Shown here: positions 11,013-19,390 of the stretch, piece after piece | Layout of the letters: every line of letters starts with the position of its first letter | How positions within the stretch are numbered: position 1 is the first letter of the stretch | Source of the DNA: Pseudomonas fluorescens | Lineage (GTDB): Bacteria; Pseudomonadota; Gammaproteobacteria; Pseudomonadales; Pseudomonadaceae | Direction: 5' to 3' | DNA: 64,000 nt | Assembly (NCBI RefSeq): GCF_002022275.1 | Contig: NZ_MSDF01000017.1 | Coordinates: 62,001 to 126,000 of the forward strand | The notes under the pieces: model-generated | Database searches by the model: none | What the model was told of the DNA's origin: nothing | What the model saw: the letters and a program-made list of their open reading frames with translations, nothing else | Position numbers and translations under genes: made by a program

Positions 11013-11531
11013 ATGAAGCGCTTGTTCTGTTTGGCTGCGATTGCGGCCGTAGTGGTGGGACACTCGGTTTCGGCCCAGGCCGCTGGCCTGGAATTGGGTG
11101 TGGGGAGCACCAGCGATTCGACCCTGACTTATCGTCTGGGGCTGACATCGGACTGGGACAAAAGCTGGTGGCAGAGCGATACGGGCCGGTTGACCGGTTA
11201 CTGGAGCGGCGCCTACACCTACTGGGACGGTGACAAGCGCGCGGGCGCCAGCAGCCTGTCGTTCTCGCCGGTGTTTGTGTATGAGTTTGCCGGGCAGTCG
11301 GTGAAGCCCTACATCGAGGCCGGTATCGGTGTGGCGGTGTTTTCGCGTACACGCCTTGAAGACAACAACATCGGCCAGGCCTTCCAGTTCGAAGACCGCT
11401 TGGGCTTTGGCCTGCGCTTTGCCGGTGGGCATGAAGTGGGGATTCGCGCGACGCATTATTCCAACGCGGGGATCAGCAGTAACAACGACGGGGTAGAAAG
11501 TTACTCGTTGCACTACACCTTGCCGCTGTAA
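11013..11531 (+). CDS. pagL: Lipid A deacylase, PagL family
   Basis: PagL is an outer membrane beta-barrel lipase that removes the 3-O acyl chain of lipid A. The 172-residue precursor has a signal peptide (cut likely after AQA, residue 23) and a PagL-type barrel. The predicted catalytic triad is His148, Ser150 and Glu162 in THYSNAG...GVES; the H-S-E spacing (2 and 14) equals that of characterised PagL. The ATG at 11013 follows a GGAAAGG ribosome binding site; an upstream in-frame start would add six residues with no better site. It lies in the PA4661 position, between murI and the photolyase cluster. Confidence 0.88.
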   Translation: MKRLFCLAAIAAVVVGHSVSAQAAGLELGVGSTSDSTLTYRLGLTSDWDKSWWQSDTGRLTGYWSGAYTYWDGDKRAGASSLSFSPVFVYEFAGQSVKPYIEAGIGVAVFSRTRLEDNNIGQAFQFEDRLGFGLRFAGGHEVGIRATHYSNAGISSNNDGVESYSLHYTLPL

Positions 11532-11556
11532 ATCCAGAGCCCCATGCAAAATCCAA

Positions 11557-11643
11557 TGTGGGAGCTGGCTTGCCTGCGATGCAGGCACCTCGGTCTATCA
11601 GTTACACCGAGGTGATGCTATCGCAGGCAAGCCAGCTCCCACA
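11557..11643. repeat. REP-type extragenic palindrome (copy 1)
   Basis: Two inverted REP arms (GTGGGAGCTGGCTTGCCTGC and its complement) flank a central part containing a second inverted repeat (CACCTCGGT/ACCGAGGTG). It lies between the convergent pagL and ykgJ-like genes. Confidence 0.9.
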
Positions 11644-11665
11644 GGGATTATCGCCACATTTGGAA

Positions 11666-11971
11666 TCAGCGATAGGCCGTCGCAATGCCTTCACGCTCGG
11701 TCAGACATTCCGGCGCACCCATCTCGAACTCCCGGCAAATCAGCGGCCGTCGCTCATAAATCGTGCACATCATCGTGTCCCGATCCAGCGCCGCACACCA
11801 GCCGTCATCCAGGCGCAGCATCACTTCGCCGCCCCAATCGTCGGTATCGATATAGCGCTCCGGCACGCCAGTGTCGGTGATCAGCATCACTTCCAGCTGG
11901 CAGCAACAGGCCGCGCACGTCGAGCAGGTCACGGCGGGTTCGGGAATCTCGGTGAGAGGGATGTTTGTCAT
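11666..11971 (-). CDS. YkgJ-family cysteine cluster protein
   Basis: The 101-residue protein is rich in cysteines arranged as CSTCAACCC near residues 16-24, then MCTIY...RPLIC and PEC towards the C-terminus. This is the YkgJ-type putative zinc/iron-chelating cluster (UPF0153). The biochemical function of the family is unknown. It lies 54 bases downstream of the DUF2878 gene in the same direction and may be read from the same operon. Confidence 0.85.
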   Translation of the reverse strand: MTNIPLTEIPEPAVTCSTCAACCCQLEVMLITDTGVPERYIDTDDWGGEVMLRLDDGWCAALDRDTMMCTIYERRPLICREFEMGAPECLTEREGIATAYR

Positions 11972-12025
11972 AGGCGCGCAGTGTAAGGCAAGCGCGTTGT
12001 GCGCGTATGAATGCTCTGACGGACG

Positions 12026-12517
12026 TCAGTGCCCCAGTTGCCGGGCGATCCAGTGCAGCAGCGGAAACAGCAGGGCCCACAGCAGCGCCAGCCCGATCAG
12101 GGTGGGCGCCGTGCCGTAGCCGAAACTCACCCCGGCCAGTTGGCTGCCCGCGTAGTAAGACAGCGGCCCGCCCACTGCGCCCAACAGGCTGGCACGCCAC
12201 CAGGGCTGTGCGCTCCAGGCCAGGCAGTGGCGCAATGTGGTCGCGAGCAACGCCCACAGCAACACCAGCCAAAAAGGAATCAGGGGCCCTGGAAAGCTGA
12301 AATGAAACACGCCAAAGGTACGCAACGAGGTGTCGACCACCGTGCCCAGCAGGGTCACGGCGAGGATCACTTGCCCCTCGGCCGACCACGCACTTATCCA
12401 CAGCAGGTGGATAGCCAGCACCGCCAACCCCACCAGCAGCCAGCGGCTGTCACCGCCGAGCACGCAGGCAAACCAGCCGCACTGGAACAGCACGGCGTTC
12501 GCCAACGGTTTAAGCAC
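12026..12517 (-). CDS. DUF2878 membrane protein
   Basis: The 163-residue protein is strongly hydrophobic with about five membrane segments, fits the DUF2878 family, and has no recognisable catalytic motif. It is the last gene of a nine-gene minus-strand run; its start overlaps the end of the Cfa-like gene by 8 bases. Family members are commonly found beside cfa and DUF1365 genes, so a role in the same lipid modification or in membrane handling is likely by context only. Confidence 0.8.
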   Translation of the reverse strand: MLKPLANAVLFQCGWFACVLGGDSRWLLVGLAVLAIHLLWISAWSAEGQVILAVTLLGTVVDTSLRTFGVFHFSFPGPLIPFWLVLLWALLATTLRHCLAWSAQPWWRASLLGAVGGPLSYYAGSQLAGVSFGYGTAPTLIGLALLWALLFPLLHWIARQLGH

Positions 12518-13781
12518 TGAAGCGCCCGAGCAACGGCGGGTTCATCGCCGCCGGCTTGGCCAGCAGCAACTGCGCGGTGCCGATCGTCCGTTCCATGAAT
12601 CCCCCTTCGCAGTAGCACAAGTAGAATTCCCACAAGCGCAGGAAGTACTCATCGTAGCCCAGCTCGGCGAGACGACTATGGGCGCGGCGAAAGTTCTCGT
12701 GCCACAGGCGCAGGGTTTTCGCATAGTGCAGGCCGAAGTCTTCCATGTGCAGCAGGTTCATGTCGGTGTCGCGGCTGACAATCTGCAGCATGTTTTGCAC
12801 ACACGGCAGGGCGCCACCGGGGAAAATGTAACGCTGGATAAAGTCGACGCTGTTTTTGGCTTGTTCGAAGCGTTGCTCACGAATGGTGATGGCTTGCAGC
12901 AGCATCAGGCCGTCGCGCTTGAGCAACTGCGCGCACTGTTTGAAGTAGGTTGGCAGGAAACGATGGCCCACCGCTTCAATCATTTCGATGGACACCAGCT
13001 TGTCGTACTCGCCGGTGAGGTCACGATAATCCTGCAACAACAGAGTGACCTGGCCTTGCAGCCCCAGCGCCTCGATGCGTTTTTCGGTGTAGGCGAACTG
13101 CTCTTTGGACAGCGTCGTGGTGGTGACCTTGCAGCCGTACTGCTGCGCCGCGTACAACGCCATGCTGCCCCAACCGGTGCCGATTTCCAGCAGATGGTCA
13201 GTGGGCTTGAGCGCGAGCTTTTGGCAGATGCGTTCCAGCTTGTTCAATTGCGCCTGTTCCAGGCTGTCGTCGGGCGTCAGAAATTGCGCCGCCGAATACA
13301 TCATGGTCGGGTCGAGAAACTCCTCGAACAGGTCGTTGCCCAGGTCATAGTGAGCAGCGATGTTTTTCTGCGAGCCTTTGCGCGTGTTGCGATTAAGCCA
13401 GTGCAGGCCCTGGGTGAACGGGCGTGCCAGGCGCGCGAGGCCGCCTTCCATCGCATCGAGCACGTCCAGGTTGCTGACCATCACGCGCACCACGGCGGTC
13501 AGGTCCGGGCTGCTCCAGTAACCGTGGATAAACGCTTCGCCCGCGCCGATCGAACCATTGGCCGCCACCAGGCCCCACACCGCCGAATCCAGGATCTGGA
13601 TTTCCCCCAGCAGGTGCGCTTCGCGGGCACCGAAGACCTGGCGCTCGCCGTCCTCAATCACCACGAGTTGACCGTGACGCAACTGGCTGAGTTGACGCAG
13701 CACGGCCTTGCGCAGCAGCGTGGTGGTCAGGCCGTTGACGTTCAGGCGGTTGGCCTTGACCGATAAGCTAGGGGTTTTCAT
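12510..13781 (-). CDS. Cyclopropane-fatty-acid-synthase-like SAM methyltransferase (UfaM/CfaA type)
   Basis: The 423-residue protein is a Cfa-family SAM-dependent methyltransferase acting on phospholipid acyl chains. It has the HYDLGNDLFEEFLDP signature near residues 144-158, the SAM motif LLEIGTGWGSMALYAA and a C-terminal CYCEGGFMERTIG segment. The active-site Cys of true cyclopropane synthases (Cys139 in E. coli, in YSCA) is replaced by Ala164 in MMYSAAQF. That fits an enzyme that methylates without ring closure, such as UfaM of furan fatty acid synthesis; this is inference. ATG at 13781 is chosen because it gives the normal Cfa N-terminus. It overlaps DUF1365 upstream by 14 bases. Confidence 0.88.
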   Translation of the reverse strand: MKTPSLSVKANRLNVNGLTTTLLRKAVLRQLSQLRHGQLVVIEDGERQVFGAREAHLLGEIQILDSAVWGLVAANGSIGAGEAFIHGYWSSPDLTAVVRVMVSNLDVLDAMEGGLARLARPFTQGLHWLNRNTRKGSQKNIAAHYDLGNDLFEEFLDPTMMYSAAQFLTPDDSLEQAQLNKLERICQKLALKPTDHLLEIGTGWGSMALYAAQQYGCKVTTTTLSKEQFAYTEKRIEALGLQGQVTLLLQDYRDLTGEYDKLVSIEMIEAVGHRFLPTYFKQCAQLLKRDGLMLLQAITIREQRFEQAKNSVDFIQRYIFPGGALPCVQNMLQIVSRDTDMNLLHMEDFGLHYAKTLRLWHENFRRAHSRLAELGYDEYFLRLWEFYLCYCEGGFMERTIGTAQLLLAKPAAMNPPLLGRFSA

Positions 13782-14577
13782 GGCGGCGATCCTTGGTATA
13801 CCCGACTGCGGTGCGAGAGGCGCCATCGGCGGCCCTGTGGGAAAAAATCGGTGTGCGTTTGAGCAGCAGGCGCATGGCCTGCCAGTAAATCGCGAGGCAC
13901 GTCTTGGCGGTCATCCACGGAAAACGCCACAGGTAGCGATGCAGGGTGGCGCGGTTCAGCGCTTCCCTTTGCAGGCTCAAGGTGGCGTCGAAGACTTTGT
14001 GCGCACCTTGCCAATCGGCCATGTGCACGCCGAGTTTGGCGGCGGGTGGGCTGAAGCTCATGCGGTATTCGAGGTCGCGCGGCAAAAACGGCGACACATG
14101 AAAAGCCTTGGCTACGGCGAAATGCTGATGCTCATCCGCGCCAAGGGCCTGGGCCGGCAGCACGTAGTGATAACGCTCACGCCACGGGGTGTTCGTCACT
14201 TCACACAGGATCGCCGCCAGACTGCCGTCGGCCTCGAAGCAGTAGAAGAAACTCACCGGATTAAAAGCCAGGCCCCAACTGCGGGCCTGGGTCAGTAGGC
14301 AGATAACGCCCTGGGGCGTACGCCCCAGCGCCTTGCCGACTTCCTGGCGCACGGCATCGGTCAAGCTCATGCCGTGGCGCGTCAATTCACGCAGGTAATC
14401 CTGCTGGCGAAAACCAAAGGGTGCCAGGCGACTTGCGCCGGCCAATGGCGACAGGCCGAGCACTTCGTCCTGTTCGCTCAAATCCAGGTACAGCAGGCCG
14501 ATGCGGTAGCGAAAGGCGTGGGCCTTGGGCGAGAACCGGCGATGGGCAATCCAGCCGCTGTACAGGGCGCTGTTCAC
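13768..14577 (-). CDS. DUF1365 protein
   Basis: The 269-residue protein begins with GTG at 14577 (VNSALYSGWIAHRRF), matching the usual DUF1365 N-terminus, and contains the NPVSFFYCF segment typical of the family. The GTG overlaps the TGA of the upstream FAD oxidoreductase (GTGA), a sign of translational coupling. DUF1365 genes almost always sit between an FAD oxidoreductase and a Cfa-like gene, so a role in modifying membrane fatty acids is widely assumed; the reaction is not known to me. Confidence 0.88.
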   Translation of the reverse strand: MNSALYSGWIAHRRFSPKAHAFRYRIGLLYLDLSEQDEVLGLSPLAGASRLAPFGFRQQDYLRELTRHGMSLTDAVRQEVGKALGRTPQGVICLLTQARSWGLAFNPVSFFYCFEADGSLAAILCEVTNTPWRERYHYVLPAQALGADEHQHFAVAKAFHVSPFLPRDLEYRMSFSPPAAKLGVHMADWQGAHKVFDATLSLQREALNRATLHRYLWRFPWMTAKTCLAIYWQAMRLLLKRTPIFSHRAADGASRTAVGYTKDRRHENP

Positions 14578-15821
14578 AGGGTTTCCCCAAAAGCCTGGGC
14601 CACACGCAGGGCGCTGACTACACCGTCTTCGTGAAAACCATTGGCCCAGTAAGCACCGCAATAAAAGGTATGGCGCGTGCCGTGCAATTCTTCCCAGCGG
14701 TTCTGCGCCGCCACCGCCGCGAGGCTGTATTGCGGATGGGCGTAGGTGTAGCGCGCGAGAATTTTCAGCGGGTTGATCATTGGCGTCTGGTTGAGGCTGA
14801 CGCAAAAGGTGGTGGCGCTGTCGATGCCTTGCAGGATGTTCATGTCGTAGGTGACGGCAGCCTGGGTTTGCGCCTTGCCGATCAGCCGGTAATTCCAGCT
14901 GGCCCAGGCCAGTTTGCGGTCGGGCAGCAGGCGGGTGTCGGTGTGCAGCACCACGTCGTTGTCGGCGTAGGGCAGGGCGCCGAGGATCTGCTGTTCAGCC
15001 GCACTCGGGTCGCCGAGCAAGGCCAGCGCCTGGTCGCTGTGGCAGGCGAACACCACTTTGTCGAAGGCTTCGGTGCCGGCGGCGCTGTGAATCACCACGC
15101 CCTCGGCGTCGCGCTCGACCAGATGCACCGGGCAATTGAGGCGAACCTGTTTGTGAAAGCTGCGGGTCAGCGGTTCGATGTAGCTACTCGACCCGCCCTC
15201 GATCACGCACCATTGCGGCCGGTTGTTCACCGACAACAAACCGTGGTTTTTGAAGAAACGCACGAAGAATTGCAGCGGAAAACCGAGCATGTCCTTAAGC
15301 GACATCGACCAGATCGCCGCGCCCATCGGCACGATGTAATGCCGGATAAACCGCTCGCCGTAGCCGCCGGCTTCGAGGTAATCGCCCAGGGTCATCTCGG
15401 CGCTGATGCGTTGTTCCTGCAAGTCCAGCGGCGCCTGGCGGTTGAAGCGCAAAATGTCGCGCAACATGCCCCAGAACCCCGGCGACAGAATATTGCGACG
15501 CTGGGCGAACAGGCTGTTGAGGTTATTGCCGTTGTATTCGAACCCTGCGTTCTGGTCGCACACCGAAAAGCTCATTTCGGTGGGTTTGAAGGCCACGCCA
15601 ATCTGCCCCAGCAGGCGAATGAAATTGGGGTAGGTCCAATCGTTGAACACGATAAAGCCGGTATCCACCGCATAGCTTTTGCTGTCGACGGTCACGTTGA
15701 CCGTATGGGTGTGCCCGCCGATGCGGTCACCCGCTTCGAACAGCGTGATCTCATGCTGGCGGCTGAGCAGATAGGCGCTGGTCAGCCCGGCGATGCCGCT
15801 GCCGATAATGGCGATCTTCAC
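14574..15821 (-). CDS. FAD/NAD(P)-binding amine-oxidase-like protein
   Basis: The 415-residue protein starts with the dinucleotide-binding motif IAIIGSGIAGLTSAYLLS (residues 3-20), followed by ExGDRIGGHTHT, the pattern of flavin amine oxidases and phytoene-desaturase-like enzymes. It lies between an SDR (ATGA overlap at its start) and DUF1365 (GTGA overlap at its end). In bacteria with furan fatty acids a flavoprotein desaturase acts after the Cfa-like methylase, and this gene is the natural candidate here; the substrate is inferred from context. Confidence 0.87.
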   Translation of the reverse strand: MKIAIIGSGIAGLTSAYLLSRQHEITLFEAGDRIGGHTHTVNVTVDSKSYAVDTGFIVFNDWTYPNFIRLLGQIGVAFKPTEMSFSVCDQNAGFEYNGNNLNSLFAQRRNILSPGFWGMLRDILRFNRQAPLDLQEQRISAEMTLGDYLEAGGYGERFIRHYIVPMGAAIWSMSLKDMLGFPLQFFVRFFKNHGLLSVNNRPQWCVIEGGSSSYIEPLTRSFHKQVRLNCPVHLVERDAEGVVIHSAAGTEAFDKVVFACHSDQALALLGDPSAAEQQILGALPYADNDVVLHTDTRLLPDRKLAWASWNYRLIGKAQTQAAVTYDMNILQGIDSATTFCVSLNQTPMINPLKILARYTYAHPQYSLAAVAAQNRWEELHGTRHTFYCGAYWANGFHEDGVVSALRVAQAFGETL

Positions 15822-16600
15822 AGGTTGTCCTTGTGCGGCGGCGGGCTGCGTAGCATGCGTTTGCCGATGATCAATTGCGCACGGTTAGGCAGCTTCGACA
15901 GCGGCCACAGGGTGGCGATGAACAGGGCCGGGAAGGCAATTTCCAGTGGGCGTTTTTCCAGCTTGGCGAAGATATGCCGTGCCGCTTTGTCGGCAGACCA
16001 GCTCAGGGGCATCGGGAAGTCATTGCGTTCAGTCAGTGGTGTGTCGACAAACCCCGGGCTGATCACCGTGACGTCAATATTCTCCGGCGACAGGCTGATG
16101 CGCAGGGATTCAAACAGGTAACGCAGCCCGGCCTTGGACGCGCCATAAGCTTCGGCGCGCGGCATCGGCAAGTAGGTGACGGCACTGGCCACGCCCACCA
16201 GGTGCGGCGTGTGCCCGGCACGCAACAACGGCAGCGCAGCTTCAATGCAGTAACTGCTGGCGAGCAGGTTGGTGCGCACCACGTGCTCGACGATCGAGGC
16301 ATCGAATTGCTTGGCGTCGACGTATTCACAGGTGCCGGCGTTCAGAATCACCGTGTCCACCGAGCCCCAGACCACGCCGATATGCTCGCCGATTTCGCGC
16401 ACGGTCTGGCTATTGGTCAAGTCGCCCGCCACCACCAGCACTTGCCCGGGGTACCTGTGGGCGAGGGCTTCCAGCGGGCCCTTGGTGCGTGAGCTCAGCG
16501 CCACATGGGCGCCGCTGTTGAGCAATTCCACGGCCAGAGACGCGCCGATGCCACTGCTGGCGCCGGTCAGCCAATAACGGCGGGGAGGTGTACTGCTCAT
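15818..16600 (-). CDS. Short-chain dehydrogenase/reductase
   Basis: The 260-residue SDR has the cofactor motif TGASSGIG near residues 11-18 and the catalytic Y-x3-K as YGASK near residue 154, with the NAG motif (LNAGTC) near residue 88. Its start overlaps the stop of the NTF2-like gene (ATGA) and its stop overlaps the FAD oxidoreductase start (ATGA). An in-frame upstream Met is ignored because it would lengthen the overlap. The substrate is unknown; the genomic partners suggest a lipid or isoprenoid. Confidence 0.88.
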   Translation of the reverse strand: MSSTPPRRYWLTGASSGIGASLAVELLNSGAHVALSSRTKGPLEALAHRYPGQVLVVAGDLTNSQTVREIGEHIGVVWGSVDTVILNAGTCEYVDAKQFDASIVEHVVRTNLLASSYCIEAALPLLRAGHTPHLVGVASAVTYLPMPRAEAYGASKAGLRYLFESLRISLSPENIDVTVISPGFVDTPLTERNDFPMPLSWSADKAARHIFAKLEKRPLEIAFPALFIATLWPLSKLPNRAQLIIGKRMLRSPPPHKDNL

Positions 16601-17019
16601 CCCATTCTCCTTTTCAACCAACTGATGACTCGGCCGAGGACCGGCAGGTGTTCATAGAGCAAGGCACCGGCATCGAAATAGTCGCGATGGCGGTAGACCT
16701 TGTCGCGCCACATCAGGTGCGAGCAGCCTTCCACCCGGATCACGTTTCCATTGGCCAGACGCGGGTGGCAAAAGCTCATTTTCCAGCGCAGGTAGCCTTC
16801 ACCTTCGGCCACTTGGTCGAAGCCGTGAAAGTCGAAGCGCAACTGGCTGACGTTGCTGTACAGCTCGGTAAAGTAGTGGTGCATTGCGGGCAGGCCGTGG
16901 ACTTCGTGCAGCGGGTCGGCGAAGGCAATGTCCTTGCTGTACAAACTGTCGAGCAGGTGCAGGTTGTGCTTGTCCAGCGTGGAGAAGGCCTGGGCAAACC
17001 GGCGCAGGAAGTCACTCAT
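16597..17019 (-). CDS. NTF2-like (SnoaL-type) protein
   Basis: The 140-residue protein has the alpha+beta cone features of nuclear-transport-factor-2-like proteins: an N-terminal helix (DFLRRFAQAFSTLD), then FADPLHEVHG and HHYFTELY, ending in a conserved YRHRDYFDAG segment. Such folds can be small isomerases or ligand binders. No catalytic set is certain. It overlaps the phr stop by 8 bases and the SDR start by 4, so it is firmly part of the photolyase operon. Confidence 0.85.
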   Translation of the reverse strand: MSDFLRRFAQAFSTLDKHNLHLLDSLYSKDIAFADPLHEVHGLPAMHHYFTELYSNVSQLRFDFHGFDQVAEGEGYLRWKMSFCHPRLANGNVIRVEGCSHLMWRDKVYRHRDYFDAGALLYEHLPVLGRVISWLKRRMG

Positions 17020-18457
17020 GCACACCCCCGACCGCTTCACGGGAAGGCAGGCTGCGGAAGGCTGCCAGCGCACGTTCGCGGGACTTCTTCAAATCGACGA
17101 TTGCGCGGGGGTAGTCCGCCACGCCAAACAGTCCGCCGACCGCCTCGGGGTTGTGCACTTCCTTTTTATTCAGCGCCGCCAGTTCCGGCAGCCAGTGCTT
17201 GATAAAAACGCCTTCGCCATCGAATTTCTCCGACTGGCTCAGTGGGCTGAAAATCCTGAAATACGGCGCCGAGTCCGTGCCGGTGGACGAGCTCCACTGC
17301 CAGCCGCCGTTGTTGGCGGCCAGGTCGCCGTCGATCAAGTGGCGCATGAAAAAGCGCTCGCCTTCGCGCCAGTCGATCAGCAGGTTTTTGGTCAGGAACA
17401 TCGCCACCACCATGCGCAGGCGGTTATGCATCCAGCCAGTTTCGAGAAGTTGGCGCATGGCCGCATCAATGATCGGCAAACCGGTGCGCGCTTCCTGCCA
17501 GGCGGCCAGATCCTTTGGCGCATTGCGCCAGGCCACGGCTTCTGTCTCGGGGCGGAACGCGCGGTGGCGGGACACCCGTGGGTAGCCCACCAGAATGTGT
17601 TTGTAGAACTCGCGCCACAGCAGTTCGTTGATCCAGGTGATGGCGCCCATGTCGCCACTTTCGAATTCGCCGCCGTTGGTTTGCAGCGCGGCGTGCAGGC
17701 ATTGGCGTGGCGACACCACCCCGGCAGCGAGGTAGGCCGACAGCTGGCTGGTGCCGGGCTTGGCCGGGAAGTCGCGTTCGTCCTTGTAGTAGCTGATCTG
17801 CTGGTCGGCGAAGGCGTCGAGGCGGCGACGGGCTTCGTCTTCACCGGCCGGCCAGAGCGCGCGCAGGGTTTCGCTCGGTGGCTCGAAGCCTTCGACGGTA
17901 TTCGGGATCGGGTCGCTTTTCAGCTCAATCGGCGCCTGGGCTTTGGGAGCCGCCACTGTGCGCGGCAAGGCGCTGTGCAAGCGGGTGTAGCAGACTTTGC
18001 GGAACTGGCTGAAGACCTGAAAGTAGGTGCCGGTCTTGGTCAGCACGCTGCCGGGTTGGAAGAACAGTTGGTCAAGGTAGCTGTGGAAAGTGACGCCGTC
18101 AGCTTCAAGGGCTTTGGCCACGGCCGCGTCGCGACGGCTCTCGTGGATGCCGTATTCCTCGTTGACGTGTACCGATTCCACCGCCAGTTCCCGGCACAGT
18201 TTGCCCAGTTCATCCGGCACGTCGTCCCAGGTCGGGGCCGTGCGGATCAGCAGGGGAATATTCAGTTCGCCAAGCGTGTGGCGCAGGCTTTCCAGGTTGC
18301 GCAGCCAGAAGTCGACTTTGCACGGCGCGTCATCGTGGGCCAGCCATTGCTCGGGCGTTATCAGGAAAACAGCGGCGACCGGGCCCCGCTGGCTCGCGGC
18401 GGTCAGGGCGGTGTTGTCGTGCAGGCGCAGGTCGGTGCGCAGCCAGATCAAGTGCAT
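17012..18457 (-). CDS. phrB: Deoxyribodipyrimidine photolyase
   Basis: The 481-residue class I CPD photolyase uses blue light and FADH- to split cyclobutane pyrimidine dimers in DNA. It has the N-terminal antenna domain (MHLIWLRTDLRLHDN) and the C-terminal FAD-binding domain with TGLPIIDAAMRQL, WMHNRLRM and the NNGGWQWSSSTGTD motif (roughly residues 325-400) that carries flavin-binding and electron-transfer residues. The start ATG immediately follows the stop of the MerR regulator. Light control through that regulator is likely. It lies in the PA4660 position. Confidence 0.95.
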   Translation of the reverse strand: MHLIWLRTDLRLHDNTALTAASQRGPVAAVFLITPEQWLAHDDAPCKVDFWLRNLESLRHTLGELNIPLLIRTAPTWDDVPDELGKLCRELAVESVHVNEEYGIHESRRDAAVAKALEADGVTFHSYLDQLFFQPGSVLTKTGTYFQVFSQFRKVCYTRLHSALPRTVAAPKAQAPIELKSDPIPNTVEGFEPPSETLRALWPAGEDEARRRLDAFADQQISYYKDERDFPAKPGTSQLSAYLAAGVVSPRQCLHAALQTNGGEFESGDMGAITWINELLWREFYKHILVGYPRVSRHRAFRPETEAVAWRNAPKDLAAWQEARTGLPIIDAAMRQLLETGWMHNRLRMVVAMFLTKNLLIDWREGERFFMRHLIDGDLAANNGGWQWSSSTGTDSAPYFRIFSPLSQSEKFDGEGVFIKHWLPELAALNKKEVHNPEAVGGLFGVADYPRAIVDLKKSRERALAAFRSLPSREAVGGVHE

Positions 18458-19387
18458 TTAAACGATTCCACGCTGGATCAGTATCTGGTGGGCCGACAAG
18501 GGGTCTTCGGCCACGAACAATTCAGGGGTGTCACGGGTTAATACGGCTAACTCGGCCTGGTGGATGCATACCGTTGGTCCGGCAATCAGAATTGGGCAAC
18601 GGATGCCACCCAGAAGTTTGGGGATTGCCGACAAATGGAGGGACTTGCTCGAATACAGCAGCACGGCGCGCGGTTGCAGGTGTTCAACCGCCAGGGCGAG
18701 TTCGCCGGTCGGCAGCGGCCAGTCGAACACTTCCACCGGGCAATCGGCACTGCTGGCCAGCCAGGCGCTGAGCCACAGGTGCGGTTCCAGCGGCAAATCG
18801 GAATGGTTGACTAATAGCAGCGGCGCGCCGTGCAGTTGCCGGTTGTTGTGGTAAATGCGCGCGCCGAATTTGCTGCGCAGCCATGAGAGGAAAAACACCC
18901 GCTCCATCTGTGCGCCGAACTGGCCCTGCCAGCGTTGCTCCAGCTCCTGAAGCAGCGGCAACAGCAGTTGCTCGCACAACGTGCGCGGCGGGTACAGCGC
19001 CATGGCCTGGTTAACCGCATCATCGACTCGGCGCTCGGCCAGCTCGCTGATCGCATTGATCAGGTTCTGGCGCAGCGCGTGCCATTCGTTTTCCACGCTG
19101 TCGGGGCTGGTCTGGGCAGAATCAATCAGGTTTTTGACTTGGCTGACCGGTACGCCACGGTTGAGCCAGGTAAGGATGGTGTGGATGCGTTGCACATGTT
19201 CGGCGCTGAACAGCCGATGGCCCTTGGGCGTGCGCTGGGGCACGATCAGGCCGTAACGGCGCTCCCATGCGCGCAAGGTCACGGCGTTGACGCCGGTCTG
19301 GCGCGCGACTTCGCGAATCGGCAACCAGCCATCTTCAAGGGCTTGGGCGATGTCTTCGCCGGGTTCGTCTTGCAGGGCAGGCTTCAT
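18458..19387 (-). CDS. MerR-family regulator, LitR/CarH-like without B12 motifs
   Basis: The 309-residue protein has an N-terminal MerR winged helix (LPIREVARQTGVNAVTLRAW then GHRLFSAEHV, residues 22-75), a middle helical region, and a C-terminal Rossmann-like domain resembling cobalamin-binding domains. The B12 base-off motif DxHxxG is absent, and the W-x9-EH capping motif is degraded (W-x8-ER). This fits class II LitR regulators, which do not bind B12 and repress photolyase and lipid genes in the dark in P. putida. It lies between the DUF523-DUF1722 gene (3-base gap) and phr (no gap). It probably binds the TGTACA-N12-TGTACA sites upstream of the operon. Confidence 0.88.
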   Translation of the reverse strand: MKPALQDEPGEDIAQALEDGWLPIREVARQTGVNAVTLRAWERRYGLIVPQRTPKGHRLFSAEHVQRIHTILTWLNRGVPVSQVKNLIDSAQTSPDSVENEWHALRQNLINAISELAERRVDDAVNQAMALYPPRTLCEQLLLPLLQELEQRWQGQFGAQMERVFFLSWLRSKFGARIYHNNRQLHGAPLLLVNHSDLPLEPHLWLSAWLASSADCPVEVFDWPLPTGELALAVEHLQPRAVLLYSSKSLHLSAIPKLLGGIRCPILIAGPTVCIHQAELAVLTRDTPELFVAEDPLSAHQILIQRGIV

Positions 19388-19390
19388 AGG

